DNA of 6,156 bases, from NCBI GenBank assembly GCA_019347795.1, contig JAHWKS010000381.1, positions 1 through 6,156 of the forward strand. The letters run 5' to 3'. The notes beneath the pieces were generated by a model, which saw only the letters and a program-made list of their open reading frames with translations, was not told where the DNA came from and searched no databases. The stretch comes from Planctomycetota bacterium. GTDB lineage: Bacteria; Planctomycetota; Planctomycetia; Pirellulales; Pirellulaceae. The translations under genes and the position numbers were made by a program. The stretch's first letter is position 1. Every line of letters starts with the position of its first letter. Positions 1-6,156 of the stretch are shown here, in pieces.

Positions 1-2304
1 ATGTTCGGCGCGCGTCTTGAGGCTTTCGGCGAACGTGGCGGCGGTTCGCTGCGTTTGGGCAGGTCGCGAGAACTCTGTCGGAACAGTTTTCTTAGCGACC
101 ATCCGATCGTCGTAGCTTCGGAGCCTGACATCACCGTCTTGCCTTGTTTCGGTGTTCTCTGGGGCCAGTCGCAATTGGGTTATCGTCGTGGCGGATCGAA
201 TTGATGCCAGTGGCAGAGCCGGGTCGCCCGATGCGAGCCGCGGCTTCTCGAGCGTCTTCAAATCCGCTCGGGGATCGTGGTCAATATTGACCAGGTGCTC
301 GTCGGCGGCCAGCTCCAGGGCTCGGCGAACTGCGAGGTCAGCATTCGCCAATCCGTGGCCATAATGGAAGTCCTTTCCGCTGGAAGTCTCGACGCCCCCG
401 CCCTTGGGTAAGTCGCTCATGGCCGTGTCGGTGAGGATTTCACGAATGTCGGCTCCGCTCAAATCGAGATTCACACTCCACGCCAAGGAGGCGATGCCGG
501 CCACATTCGGATTCGCGCCCGAAGTGCCGCCGAACTCCCGGGTGCCGTTGGGCTGCTCGAACTGCGGTTCTTCGATATCGCTGAAGAGATAAGTCGCCGG
601 TGCGTCAGTGGCGCCCATTAATGTCAGAGCGCGCCCGTAATTCGAGTATTCGGCTTTGTAGACATCTTCGGCGTTTGCCACGCCATCGACGATTTCTGCG
701 TCATGCTGCAGCGCCCCGATCGCCATCACGTTTTCGTGCGTCGTTTGCAATCTCGCCACGCCGCCGCTCTTTGCGCGATTTTGGTTTGGGCCGGGAATGT
801 CGTCGACTTCCACGCCTCCGTTGCCGGCCGCCACAGCGAACACGGCCCGGTTCTCATTGGCTGAGAAGAGTGATTCGAGTTGAGCCTGCGTGCCGCCGTC
901 CGTGAGCCACGATTCGCCTTGGACGCCGCCTTGGAATACGATCTTCTGATTCTTTTGCTCGGCGTAAGCCAACGCTTCTTCGATTGCCGACTGAAGATCG
1001 ACGTCGGCGTCATATACGTCAGCCACGAAGACGTCGCTGGTCCAATTGATGCCGGCTACGAACTCACCGTTGTTCGGCGTCGATGACATCACGCTGACGG
1101 CCATGTGCCCGTGTCCAAACTTCCCATTCGTGAAATGAAGGTTTTCGTCGTCTGTTTCGTCGGTAATCAGTCGACCTTCCGTCAGATCGGCGATCCGGCC
1201 GTAGAGCCGTTCTTCGAGCGTGTCGGTGGAGACGTGTTCCCTTATCGCCTGCGCCCCTTCCAGAGCGGTCACCTCCGCGACCGAAACCGGCGTGTCGGTG
1301 GAGACGTCTTCCATCCCCTGCGCCTGCCCGGTGGGGTCGGAGTCCACGTAAACGGCATCGGGCGTGTCGGTGGAGACGTCTTCGGGCGGGTCCGGGGGTA
1401 GCACGCCGGTGTCCAGGGAAACCAACAATACGTTTTCCGAGCCGGTGGTAAACCGCCACGCGCTCGGTACATCGGAAACATGCAAGTTCCATTGGTTCGC
1501 GAATTCGGGATCGTTGGGCTGAACGAACAACTTCACAACTGGGGCGGGGCTGAATGGGTCGGCCGATGTTCCTCCCAGGCGCTCCACGCCGGTGAAGTAG
1601 ATTTCGCTGCCGTTTTCCAGCACAATGTGGTCAACGATATAGCCTTGATGAATCGGCAGATCGTCCGTGGCCAACGGATCGAATTGTTCAAGCGACTGTC
1701 CATTGATGCTCTCGATTTGCGACATCGCGCTGTTGAGATACATGGTGTCGGCGCCGCCCTGGCCGTGCACCACGATGCCCGCATGGTTGGCGGCGAGTTC
1801 GCCGGTCAGGTCGAGCCATTCGCCCCGAAACGTTCCGTCGATCTGCGTGGTATCCAGCACGCGCATCGGGAATGGGTCGGAAAACGAGACGTCGCCGCTG
1901 GAGGTTTCGGCGACGATTCGCATCTGGTAGTTCCCGGCCGGAAGTTCCGGATGGTCTTTCAGATCGAAAAGAACATCGGATTCGGCTGTCGGCCATCCGC
2001 CGGAAGGCATCAGCTTTTGGGCGGCCTTGAGCTCGACGGAGTCGCGGCCGCTTCCGGCGACAATCCTGATCGATTCCAACATTTCCCGTTGGGAAAGCGT
2101 GAGATCGTAGCTGATGCGCAATGCGCCGTCCTGGAAGGCGGTTGCCGGCGTGACATCGCCGGAGGCGTCGATGAGCGAAGCCGAGTGGAAGTCCGCGGCC
2201 ATCAGGTCGCGCCGTTCCAGTGATTCAAATTGCAGACGCGAGCGGGGCTTTCGCGCGCTGGAATTCGGACGGCGGCGTGACCAGGCGTTGAACAGGCGCA
2301 TCAT
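1..2304 (-). CDS. Subtilisin-like (S8 family) serine protease with LEPR-XLL-type N-terminus, 3' end cut off by the window edge
   Basis: This is a predicted exported serine endopeptidase; its substrate cannot be told. The frame is open for 768 codons from ATG at 2304 to base 1, with no stop in the window. Residues 1-36 are Arg-rich and end in FESLERRDLMA, matching the LEPR-XLL N-terminus of large planctomycetal surface or secreted proteins. No ordinary hydrophobic signal peptide is visible. Residues 40-245 look beta-rich (LPAGNYQMRIVAETSSG near 121) and are not clearly assignable. The S8 domain starts around 258 with QPNDPEFANQWNL and PSAWRFTTGS. It carries SLDTGV (catalytic Asp298), GHGHMA (His398), VAAGNGG (oxyanion Asn495), SNYG (554-557) and GGTSGANPNVAG (Ser595), and closes with YGHGLANADLAV (648-659). 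Oddities are a 100-residue Asp-to-His gap holding a repeat, an HGH rather than HGT motif at the His, and Gly rather than Met after the Ser. Residues 665-768 show no recognised domain. ATG at 2304 is chosen because it gives the usual LEPR-XLL opening; a second ATG follows at once (2301). Family is firm from four ordered motifs; export and taxonomy are inferred. Confidence 0.93.
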   Translation of the reverse strand, partial: MMRLFNAWSRRRPNSSARKPRSRLQFESLERRDLMAADFHSASLIDASGDVTPATAFQDGALRISYDLTLSQREMLESIRIVAGSGRDSVELKAAQKLMPSGGWPTAESDVLFDLKDHPELPAGNYQMRIVAETSSGDVSFSDPFPMRVLDTTQIDGTFRGEWLDLTGELAANHAGIVVHGQGGADTMYLNSAMSQIESINGQSLEQFDPLATDDLPIHQGYIVDHIVLENGSEIYFTGVERLGGTSADPFSPAPVVKLFVQPNDPEFANQWNLHVSDVPSAWRFTTGSENVLLVSLDTGVLPPDPPEDVSTDTPDAVYVDSDPTGQAQGMEDVSTDTPVSVAEVTALEGAQAIREHVSTDTLEERLYGRIADLTEGRLITDETDDENLHFTNGKFGHGHMAVSVMSSTPNNGEFVAGINWTSDVFVADVYDADVDLQSAIEEALAYAEQKNQKIVFQGGVQGESWLTDGGTQAQLESLFSANENRAVFAVAAGNGGVEVDDIPGPNQNRAKSGGVARLQTTHENVMAIGALQHDAEIVDGVANAEDVYKAEYSNYGRALTLMGATDAPATYLFSDIEEPQFEQPNGTREFGGTSGANPNVAGIASLAWSVNLDLSGADIREILTDTAMSDLPKGGGVETSSGKDFHYGHGLANADLAVRRALELAADEHLVNIDHDPRADLKTLEKPRLASGDPALPLASIRSATTITQLRLAPENTETRQDGDVRLRSYDDRMVAKKTVPTEFSRPAQTQRTAATFAESLKTRAEH
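1219..1383 (-). repeat. Three copies of a short coding repeat at exact 72-base period (VSTDT core)
   Basis: Copies lie at 1219-1239, 1291-1311 and 1363-1383, each exactly 72 bases from the next. The 1291 and 1363 copies are identical over 21 bases. The 1219 copy differs from them at one position (1236). Read in the protease frame they give E[D/H]VSTDT at residues 308-314, 332-338 and 356-362, a 24-residue period. Outside the core the 24-residue units are only loosely alike: a Gly at unit position 19 in the first two, and Gln-Ala pairs shortly before the second and third cores. The third bases of the core codons are also conserved while the flanks differ. This suggests a fairly recent duplication of the core, gene conversion between copies, or constraint on the DNA itself. 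The block lies between catalytic Asp298 and His398, where it would form a surface insertion in the subtilase fold. Confidence 0.85.
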
Positions 2305-2610
2305 GATCGTTCCCAAATTTGCTGCGAGGATTGTTTTTCGATAGGGTTTAAGAAGCGCAATCGGCAAGCATCTGTTACTGCCAGAAGAGACAAAAAGCAC
2401 GAAGCCCGGCCATCAACCCGATAACGCGCTGATCGGCGACAGCCACTCTCCCCCGGTGCTCTTCATGCCGGTGAGCGGCCGATCGTTGCCTTTCGCTCCA
2501 CAAAGGGACACCCCTAAAATCCCAGCGGCCGGAAACTGTTCTCCGCGGGTCGGCGCTGGTAGACTATCTGCATTCCTGCCAGTTGATCCCTCCCCTCTCT
2601 CGCTAAGACT
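2305..2610. promoter_or_regulatory. Divergent intergenic region containing both gene promoters
   Basis: The 306 bases separate the head-to-head start codons and should hold a promoter for each gene. The left part (about 2311-2400) is visibly richer in A and T than either gene, with runs such as tgtttttcg and caaaaagc, which fits the minus-strand promoter and leader. The right part is GC-rich and pyrimidine-rich just before 2611 (ccctcccctctctcgc), so the plus-strand gene has no Shine-Dalgarno-like sequence. I found no sigma-70 box pair good enough to place, no clear operator, no riboswitch fold and no RNA gene. Open frames crossing this stretch resemble no known protein and overlap the start of the 2611 gene, so I regard them as chance. 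Confidence 0.5.
2311..2314 (-). promoter_or_regulatory. Weak possible ribosome binding site for the protease gene
   Basis: On the minus strand GGGA stands six bases before the ATG at 2304. It is only a partial Shine-Dalgarno match, and planctomycetes often lack strong ones. It fits the chosen start but does not decide it. Confidence 0.3.
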
Positions 2611-5600
2611 ATGCCTGTTTCCCTTCGTTTTGTTTGCGGCGCCGTCGTACTTGTATGTCTCGCAGCGCTGCTGGCCGGCCGCAGTTGGAGCGTTGAGGAC
2701 GAGAAGAACGAAAGCGCATGGAAAGCCGCCGCGGTTCCCGAGGCGTGGAAGAACACGCCGGGCGGACATTACGGCGGGCAGGCGGGGTTTGTCTGGTTCC
2801 GCTGCCGCGTCGCGCCGCCGGAAGATTGGCAGGGCAACGACCTGGAGCTCTTCGTCGAGCCGATCGACGATGCGCGGCAAATCTTCGTCAACGGCGAGAA
2901 GGTCGGGCAGATCGGCGAATTCCCGCCGGCCTATCGCAGCGGGCTTAGCGGCCAGAGCCGCTTCGCCGTTCCCGCCCGCCTGGTGCGGTTCGGCGAAGAG
3001 AACAACGTCGCGGTGCGCGTGTATCGCAACTTCGGCCGGGGCGGATTCAACGTGGCGGCGCCGGTGCTGTTCGGACCGGAGGAGGCGATTCGCCTCGAAG
3101 GCGATTGGGAAATGCGCATCGGCGATGATCTGGCATGGGCCGCCCCGGCCGGCGACGACTCGCAGGCTGCGGCGTTTCGCAAACTAGAGGACGCGGAGCA
3201 GGTCGCGCAGTCGCTCAAGAAGCTGGAAGGGGACGCGGGACCGCTCGCCCCGGCCGCATCGCTCGCCGCGATGCAGACGCCGGACGATCTAACGGTGGAG
3301 CTGGCCTTGGCCGACCCCGACATCGGCCAGCCGCTCTCGATGAAGTGGGACGAGCGCGGTCGGCTGTGGGTGGTGGAATACCGGCAATATCCCACGCCTG
3401 CGGGCCTGACGATGGTCAGCCGCGACAAGTACCTCCGCACCGTTTACGACAAGTCGCCTCCCGCCCCGCCGAATCACTTCCGCGGCGAGGACCGGATTTC
3501 CATTCACGAAGATACCGACGGCGACGGCGTCTACGATCAGCACGGCGTGTTCGTGGAGGGGCTGAGCCTCGTGTCCTCCTTCGCCATCGGCCGCGGCGGC
3601 GTATGGGTGCTGAACCCGCCCTACCTGCTGTTCTATCCCGACCGCGACGGCGATGACGTGCCCGACGGCGACCCCGAAGTGCACCTGGAAGGCTTCGGCA
3701 TTGAGGACTCCCACTCCCTCGCCAACAACCTCCGCTGGGGTCCCGACGGTTGGCTTTACGCCGCGCAGGGAAGCACCGTGACCGGCAACATCCGGCAGCC
3801 GGGAACCAATGAAGTGGTGCATTCCATGGGGCAGCTCATCTGGCGGTATCACCCGGAGACGCGGCGGTATGAAATCTTCGCCGAAGGGGGCGGCAATACG
3901 TTCGGCGTGGAGATCGACTCCAAAGGCCGCCTCTACTCCGGCACCAACGGCGGCGACAGCCGGGGATTCCACTACGTGCAGGGAGGCTACTTTCAAAAAT
4001 CGTTCGGCAAGCATGGCGACCTCTCGAACCCCTACGCCTTCGGCTATTTCCCCGACATGGAGCACCATGCGGTCCCGCGATTCACGCACACCTTCGTCGT
4101 CTACGAAGGGGCGAACCTGCCCGACCGGTATTTGGGAAAACTCTTCGGCGTCGAGCCGCTCCAAGGACGGGTGGTGCAAAGCGCTGTCGAGAGGAACGGC
4201 TCTTCATTCCGCACGCGCGATTTGGGGCACGTGCTCACCAGCAGCGATACGTGGTTCCGGCCGGTCGATATCCAGGTCGGGCCGGACGGGGCCTTGTACG
4301 TGGCCGACTTTTATGAGCAGCGGATCGATCACGCCAGCCATTATCAAGGCCGCATCCATCGCGAGAGCGGCCGGATTTATCGCCTGCGGGGAGAGAACGC
4401 CTCGCCGGCGCCGTCGTTCGATCTCGCCAAGCGTTCGACCGCCGAATTGGTCGAGACGCTGCGCCACGAGAACAAGTGGTTCCGGCAGGAGGCGCTGCGG
4501 CTGATCGGCGATCGCCGCGATGCTTCGGCGATTCCGCAACTGAAGTCGCTCCTGGCGGAGGAAGAAGGGCAACTCGCGCTGGAGGCGCTGTGGGCGCTGA
4601 ATCTGAGCGGCGGCTTCGACGACGAGGCGGCGGCGAAGCTCTTGGATCATGCCAATTCGTTCGTTCGCCTCTGGACGGTGCGGCTGTTGTGCGATGAGAA
4701 GCAAGTCTCCGCGCGGCTCGCGGCCAAGTTTGCCGACCTGGCGTATCGCGAGCCGAACGTCGAGGTTCGCAGTCAGCTTGCATGCTCGGCGAGGCGGCTG
4801 CCGGCGGAGCAGGCGCTGCCGATCGCGCGGCAACTCGTCCGCCGCAGCGAAGACGCCAGCGACGTGCATCTCCCGCTGCTGTTGTGGTGGGCGATCGAGG
4901 ATAAGTCCGAAAGCGACCGCGAGGCGGTGCTGGCCTTCTTCGACGATCCGGAGCTGTGGAAGGAGGCGATCGTTCAGGAGCACCTCCTGGAGCGGATCAT
5001 GCGGCGATACGCGCAGGCGGGCGCCCGCCGCGACCTGCTGGCGTGTGCGAAGCTGCTGGACTCGGCGCCGACCCAGGAAGACGCAAAGCGGCTGATGACC
5101 GGCTTCGAAAAAGCGTTCGAAGGCCGGCCGCTGGCGAATCTGCCGGTCGAGTTGATCGAGGCCATCGCCGAGGTCGGCGGGGTCTCGCTGGAGCTTCGCC
5201 TCCGCAAAGGAGACGCCGACGCCGTGGCTGAGGCGCTCGCGATCGCGGCCGATGGAAAAGCGAAAGCCTCCCGCCGCATCGGCCTGATCCAGATCTTCGG
5301 TCAGGTCAAGCAAGCCGAGAGCGTGCCTGTGCTTCTCGACGTGGTCAAAAGGGAACAAGACCCGACCGTCCGCATCGCCGCGCTCACGGCGCTGCAGAAT
5401 TACGCCGATTCGAAAATCGCCGAGGAGGCGATCCGCCTGCACGATTCGCTCCCCGACGATGTGCGCGAGGCGGCCCACTCGTTGCTCGCCAGCCGGTTGC
5501 CCTGGTCGCGACAGTTCCTCGAAGCAATCGCCCTCAAGAAAGCAAACAAAGACCTTGTCCCGCTGCCGGTAGTTCGGAAGCTCCTCTTGCACAACGACGA

Positions 5601-6123
5601 GCAGATCGTCTCGCTCGTGCAGAAGTCGTTCGGCGACGTGCAAGGCGCCGGCACGGCGGAAATGCGGGAGCAGATCCGCGAGCTTTCCACCGTCATTCAC
5701 AAAGCCTCCGGCAATCCCTATCTCGGCAAAGAGCTGTTCCTGGAGCACTGCGGCAAGTGCCATCTGCTGTTCGGTCAGGGAGGTCAGATCGGGCCGGACC
5801 TGACCAGCTACAAACGCGACGACCTGCAGGCGATGCTCGCCAACGTCGTGAACCCCAGCGCCGAGATTCGCGAGGGCTTCGAGAATTTCCTGGTGCTGAC
5901 CGAAGACGGCCGGCAGCTTTCTGGCTTCATCGCCGACCGCGATAACCGCGTGCTCGTGCTCCGCGGCATCGACGGCCAAAACATCACCGTCGCCCAGGAC
6001 GAGATCGAAGACCTGCGGGCGATCCCCCGCTCAGTCATGCCCGAGGGGGTGCTGGACAAATTCAGCGACCAGCAAGTCCGCGATCTGTTCGCCTACCTCC
6101 GCTCCACCCAACCGCTGCCGTAG
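2611..6123 (+). CDS. PVC-type membrane-bound dehydrogenase: jelly-roll, beta-propeller, HEAT-like repeats and C-terminal cytochrome c domain
   Basis: This is a complete 1170-residue protein predicted to oxidise an unknown substrate outside the cytoplasm and pass electrons to its own heme. Residues 1-27 form a Sec-type signal peptide (hydrophobic core about 8-22, no lipobox), so membrane attachment is not evident. Residues 36-155 resemble the GH2/galactose-binding jelly-roll (FVWFRCRV, PIDDARQIFVNG), suggesting carbohydrate contact. Residues 225-594 match the Pirellula/Verrucomicrobium putative membrane-bound dehydrogenase domain, a beta-propeller: GRLWVVEYRQYP (250-261), WGPDGWLYAAQG, GPDGALYVADFYEQRIDH (557-574). 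Asp-rich loops DTDGDGVYD (301-309) and DRDGDDVPDGD (344-354) resemble calcium sites. Residues 605 to about 1010 are helical and HEAT-like. Residues 1035-1166 are the family's heme-binding domain, with CGKCH at 1047-1051 and SVMPEG at 1141-1146, whose Met1143 could be the distal heme ligand. An in-frame TGA at 2584, with no other start codon between, fixes ATG 2611. No Shine-Dalgarno is seen. The family is secure; substrate and electron acceptor are unknown. Confidence 0.95.
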   Translation: MPVSLRFVCGAVVLVCLAALLAGRSWSVEDEKNESAWKAAAVPEAWKNTPGGHYGGQAGFVWFRCRVAPPEDWQGNDLELFVEPIDDARQIFVNGEKVGQIGEFPPAYRSGLSGQSRFAVPARLVRFGEENNVAVRVYRNFGRGGFNVAAPVLFGPEEAIRLEGDWEMRIGDDLAWAAPAGDDSQAAAFRKLEDAEQVAQSLKKLEGDAGPLAPAASLAAMQTPDDLTVELALADPDIGQPLSMKWDERGRLWVVEYRQYPTPAGLTMVSRDKYLRTVYDKSPPAPPNHFRGEDRISIHEDTDGDGVYDQHGVFVEGLSLVSSFAIGRGGVWVLNPPYLLFYPDRDGDDVPDGDPEVHLEGFGIEDSHSLANNLRWGPDGWLYAAQGSTVTGNIRQPGTNEVVHSMGQLIWRYHPETRRYEIFAEGGGNTFGVEIDSKGRLYSGTNGGDSRGFHYVQGGYFQKSFGKHGDLSNPYAFGYFPDMEHHAVPRFTHTFVVYEGANLPDRYLGKLFGVEPLQGRVVQSAVERNGSSFRTRDLGHVLTSSDTWFRPVDIQVGPDGALYVADFYEQRIDHASHYQGRIHRESGRIYRLRGENASPAPSFDLAKRSTAELVETLRHENKWFRQEALRLIGDRRDASAIPQLKSLLAEEEGQLALEALWALNLSGGFDDEAAAKLLDHANSFVRLWTVRLLCDEKQVSARLAAKFADLAYREPNVEVRSQLACSARRLPAEQALPIARQLVRRSEDASDVHLPLLLWWAIEDKSESDREAVLAFFDDPELWKEAIVQEHLLERIMRRYAQAGARRDLLACAKLLDSAPTQEDAKRLMTGFEKAFEGRPLANLPVELIEAIAEVGGVSLELRLRKGDADAVAEALAIAADGKAKASRRIGLIQIFGQVKQAESVPVLLDVVKREQDPTVRIAALTALQNYADSKIAEEAIRLHDSLPDDVREAAHSLLASRLPWSRQFLEAIALKKANKDLVPLPVVRKLLLHNDEQIVSLVQKSFGDVQGAGTAEMREQIRELSTVIHKASGNPYLGKELFLEHCGKCHLLFGQGGQIGPDLTSYKRDDLQAMLANVVNPSAEIREGFENFLVLTEDGRQLSGFIADRDNRVLVLRGIDGQNITVAQDEIEDLRAIPRSVMPEGVLDKFSDQQVRDLFAYLRSTQPLP

Positions 6124-6124
6124 A

Positions 6125-6153
6125 CGCCGGCGCCGGCGACGCGATCAGCGTCG
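6125..6153 (+). terminator. GC-rich palindrome and overlapping hairpin just after the dehydrogenase stop, possible terminator
   Basis: Bases 6125-6138 are a perfect 14-base palindrome (cgccggcgccggcg) starting one base after the TAG. A second possible stem pairs 6137-6142 (cgacgc) with 6148-6153 (gcgtcg) around a five-base loop; it overlaps the palindrome by two bases, so the two would compete. No T-run is visible before the window ends, so an intrinsic terminator is not shown. In this GC-rich DNA such symmetry can also arise by chance. Confidence 0.25.
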
Positions 6154-6156
6154 TCC

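Noticed and set aside
349..372. RTX-like, CRISPR-like or mobile-element signatures
   Set aside because: I looked for them across the window. Only one GQGGADTMY turn in the protease (about 182-190) faintly resembles an RTX unit and it is not repeated. The 72-base repeats lie in frame inside a coding domain with divergent 'spacers' that are protein sequence, so they are not a CRISPR array. No transposase or terminal inverted repeats are seen.
1480..2223. A 247-codon open frame on the plus strand
   Set aside because: It is the exact antisense of the protease frame (codons coincide in position). Its translation resembles no known protein, while the minus-strand reading gives clear LEPR-XLL and S8 motifs.
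2338..2367. Possible sigma-70 promoter on the minus strand: TTGCCG (2362-2367) and TATCGA (2338-2343), 18 bases apart
   Set aside because: The -10 matches consensus at only three of six positions and the -35 at four of six, which is common by chance.
2431..2484. Inverted repeat gatcggc / gccgatc in the intergenic region
   Set aside because: Seven-base arms separated by 40 bases, with no extension on either side, are within chance expectation for this composition.
2413..2880. A 155-codon minus-strand frame across the intergenic region, and a 243-codon plus-strand frame from 2456
   Set aside because: Both overlap the start of the dehydrogenase gene extensively, are low in recognisable motifs and have no ribosome binding site. 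I treat them as chance frames.
3289..4179. A 296-codon open frame on the minus strand within the propeller region
   Set aside because: It is the antisense of well-conserved propeller sequence, and no domain or export signal is recognisable.
4204..5979. A 591-codon open frame on the minus strand inside the dehydrogenase gene
   Set aside because: Long antisense frames are expected in GC-rich coding DNA. The plus-strand frame carries recognised domains throughout, while this one shows none, only Arg/Leu/Gln-rich sequence.

Overview
The window looks like chromosomal DNA of a planctomycete (phylum Planctomycetota, probably a Pirellula-like lineage). Three things support this. The composition is GC-rich. 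One gene has the architecture of the Pirellula/Verrucomicrobium-type membrane-bound dehydrogenase / PVC-type heme-binding proteins. The other opens with an N-terminal segment of the LEPR-XLL type (FESLERRDLMA), a signature of large exported planctomycetal proteins. The assignment rests on protein patterns read by eye, not on a database search.

Layout: two large divergent genes fill the window. Positions 1-2304 on the minus strand carry the first 768 codons of a subtilisin-like (S8) serine protease. Its 3' end lies beyond the left edge, so no stop codon is visible. I read this frame codon by codon and found no in-frame stop. All four S8 landmarks are in order: Asp298, His398, oxyanion Asn495 and Ser595. 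Between Asp and His sits an unusual block in which a VSTDT core recurs three times at exactly 72-base (24-residue) spacing. Positions 2305-2610 are a 306-base divergent intergenic region that must hold both promoters and shows no convincing further gene. Positions 2611-6123 on the plus strand carry a complete 1170-residue secreted protein. In order it has a signal peptide, a galactose-binding/GH2-like jelly-roll domain, a beta-propeller dehydrogenase-like domain with two Asp-rich calcium-type loops, a HEAT-like helical region, and a C-terminal cytochrome c domain with one CGKCH heme site. A 14-base perfect GC palindrome follows the stop codon immediately, and the window ends 33 bases after the stop.

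Both products are predicted to act outside the cytoplasm. One would be a processing or degradative protease. The other would be an oxidoreductase that passes electrons from an unknown, possibly carbohydrate-related, substrate to its own heme. Their head-to-head arrangement permits co-regulation but does not show a shared pathway. I saw no tRNA, rRNA, CRISPR array, insertion sequence or phage gene. The clearest oddity is the 72-base-period repeat inside the protease catalytic domain; I found no evidence for a wholly new multi-gene system.
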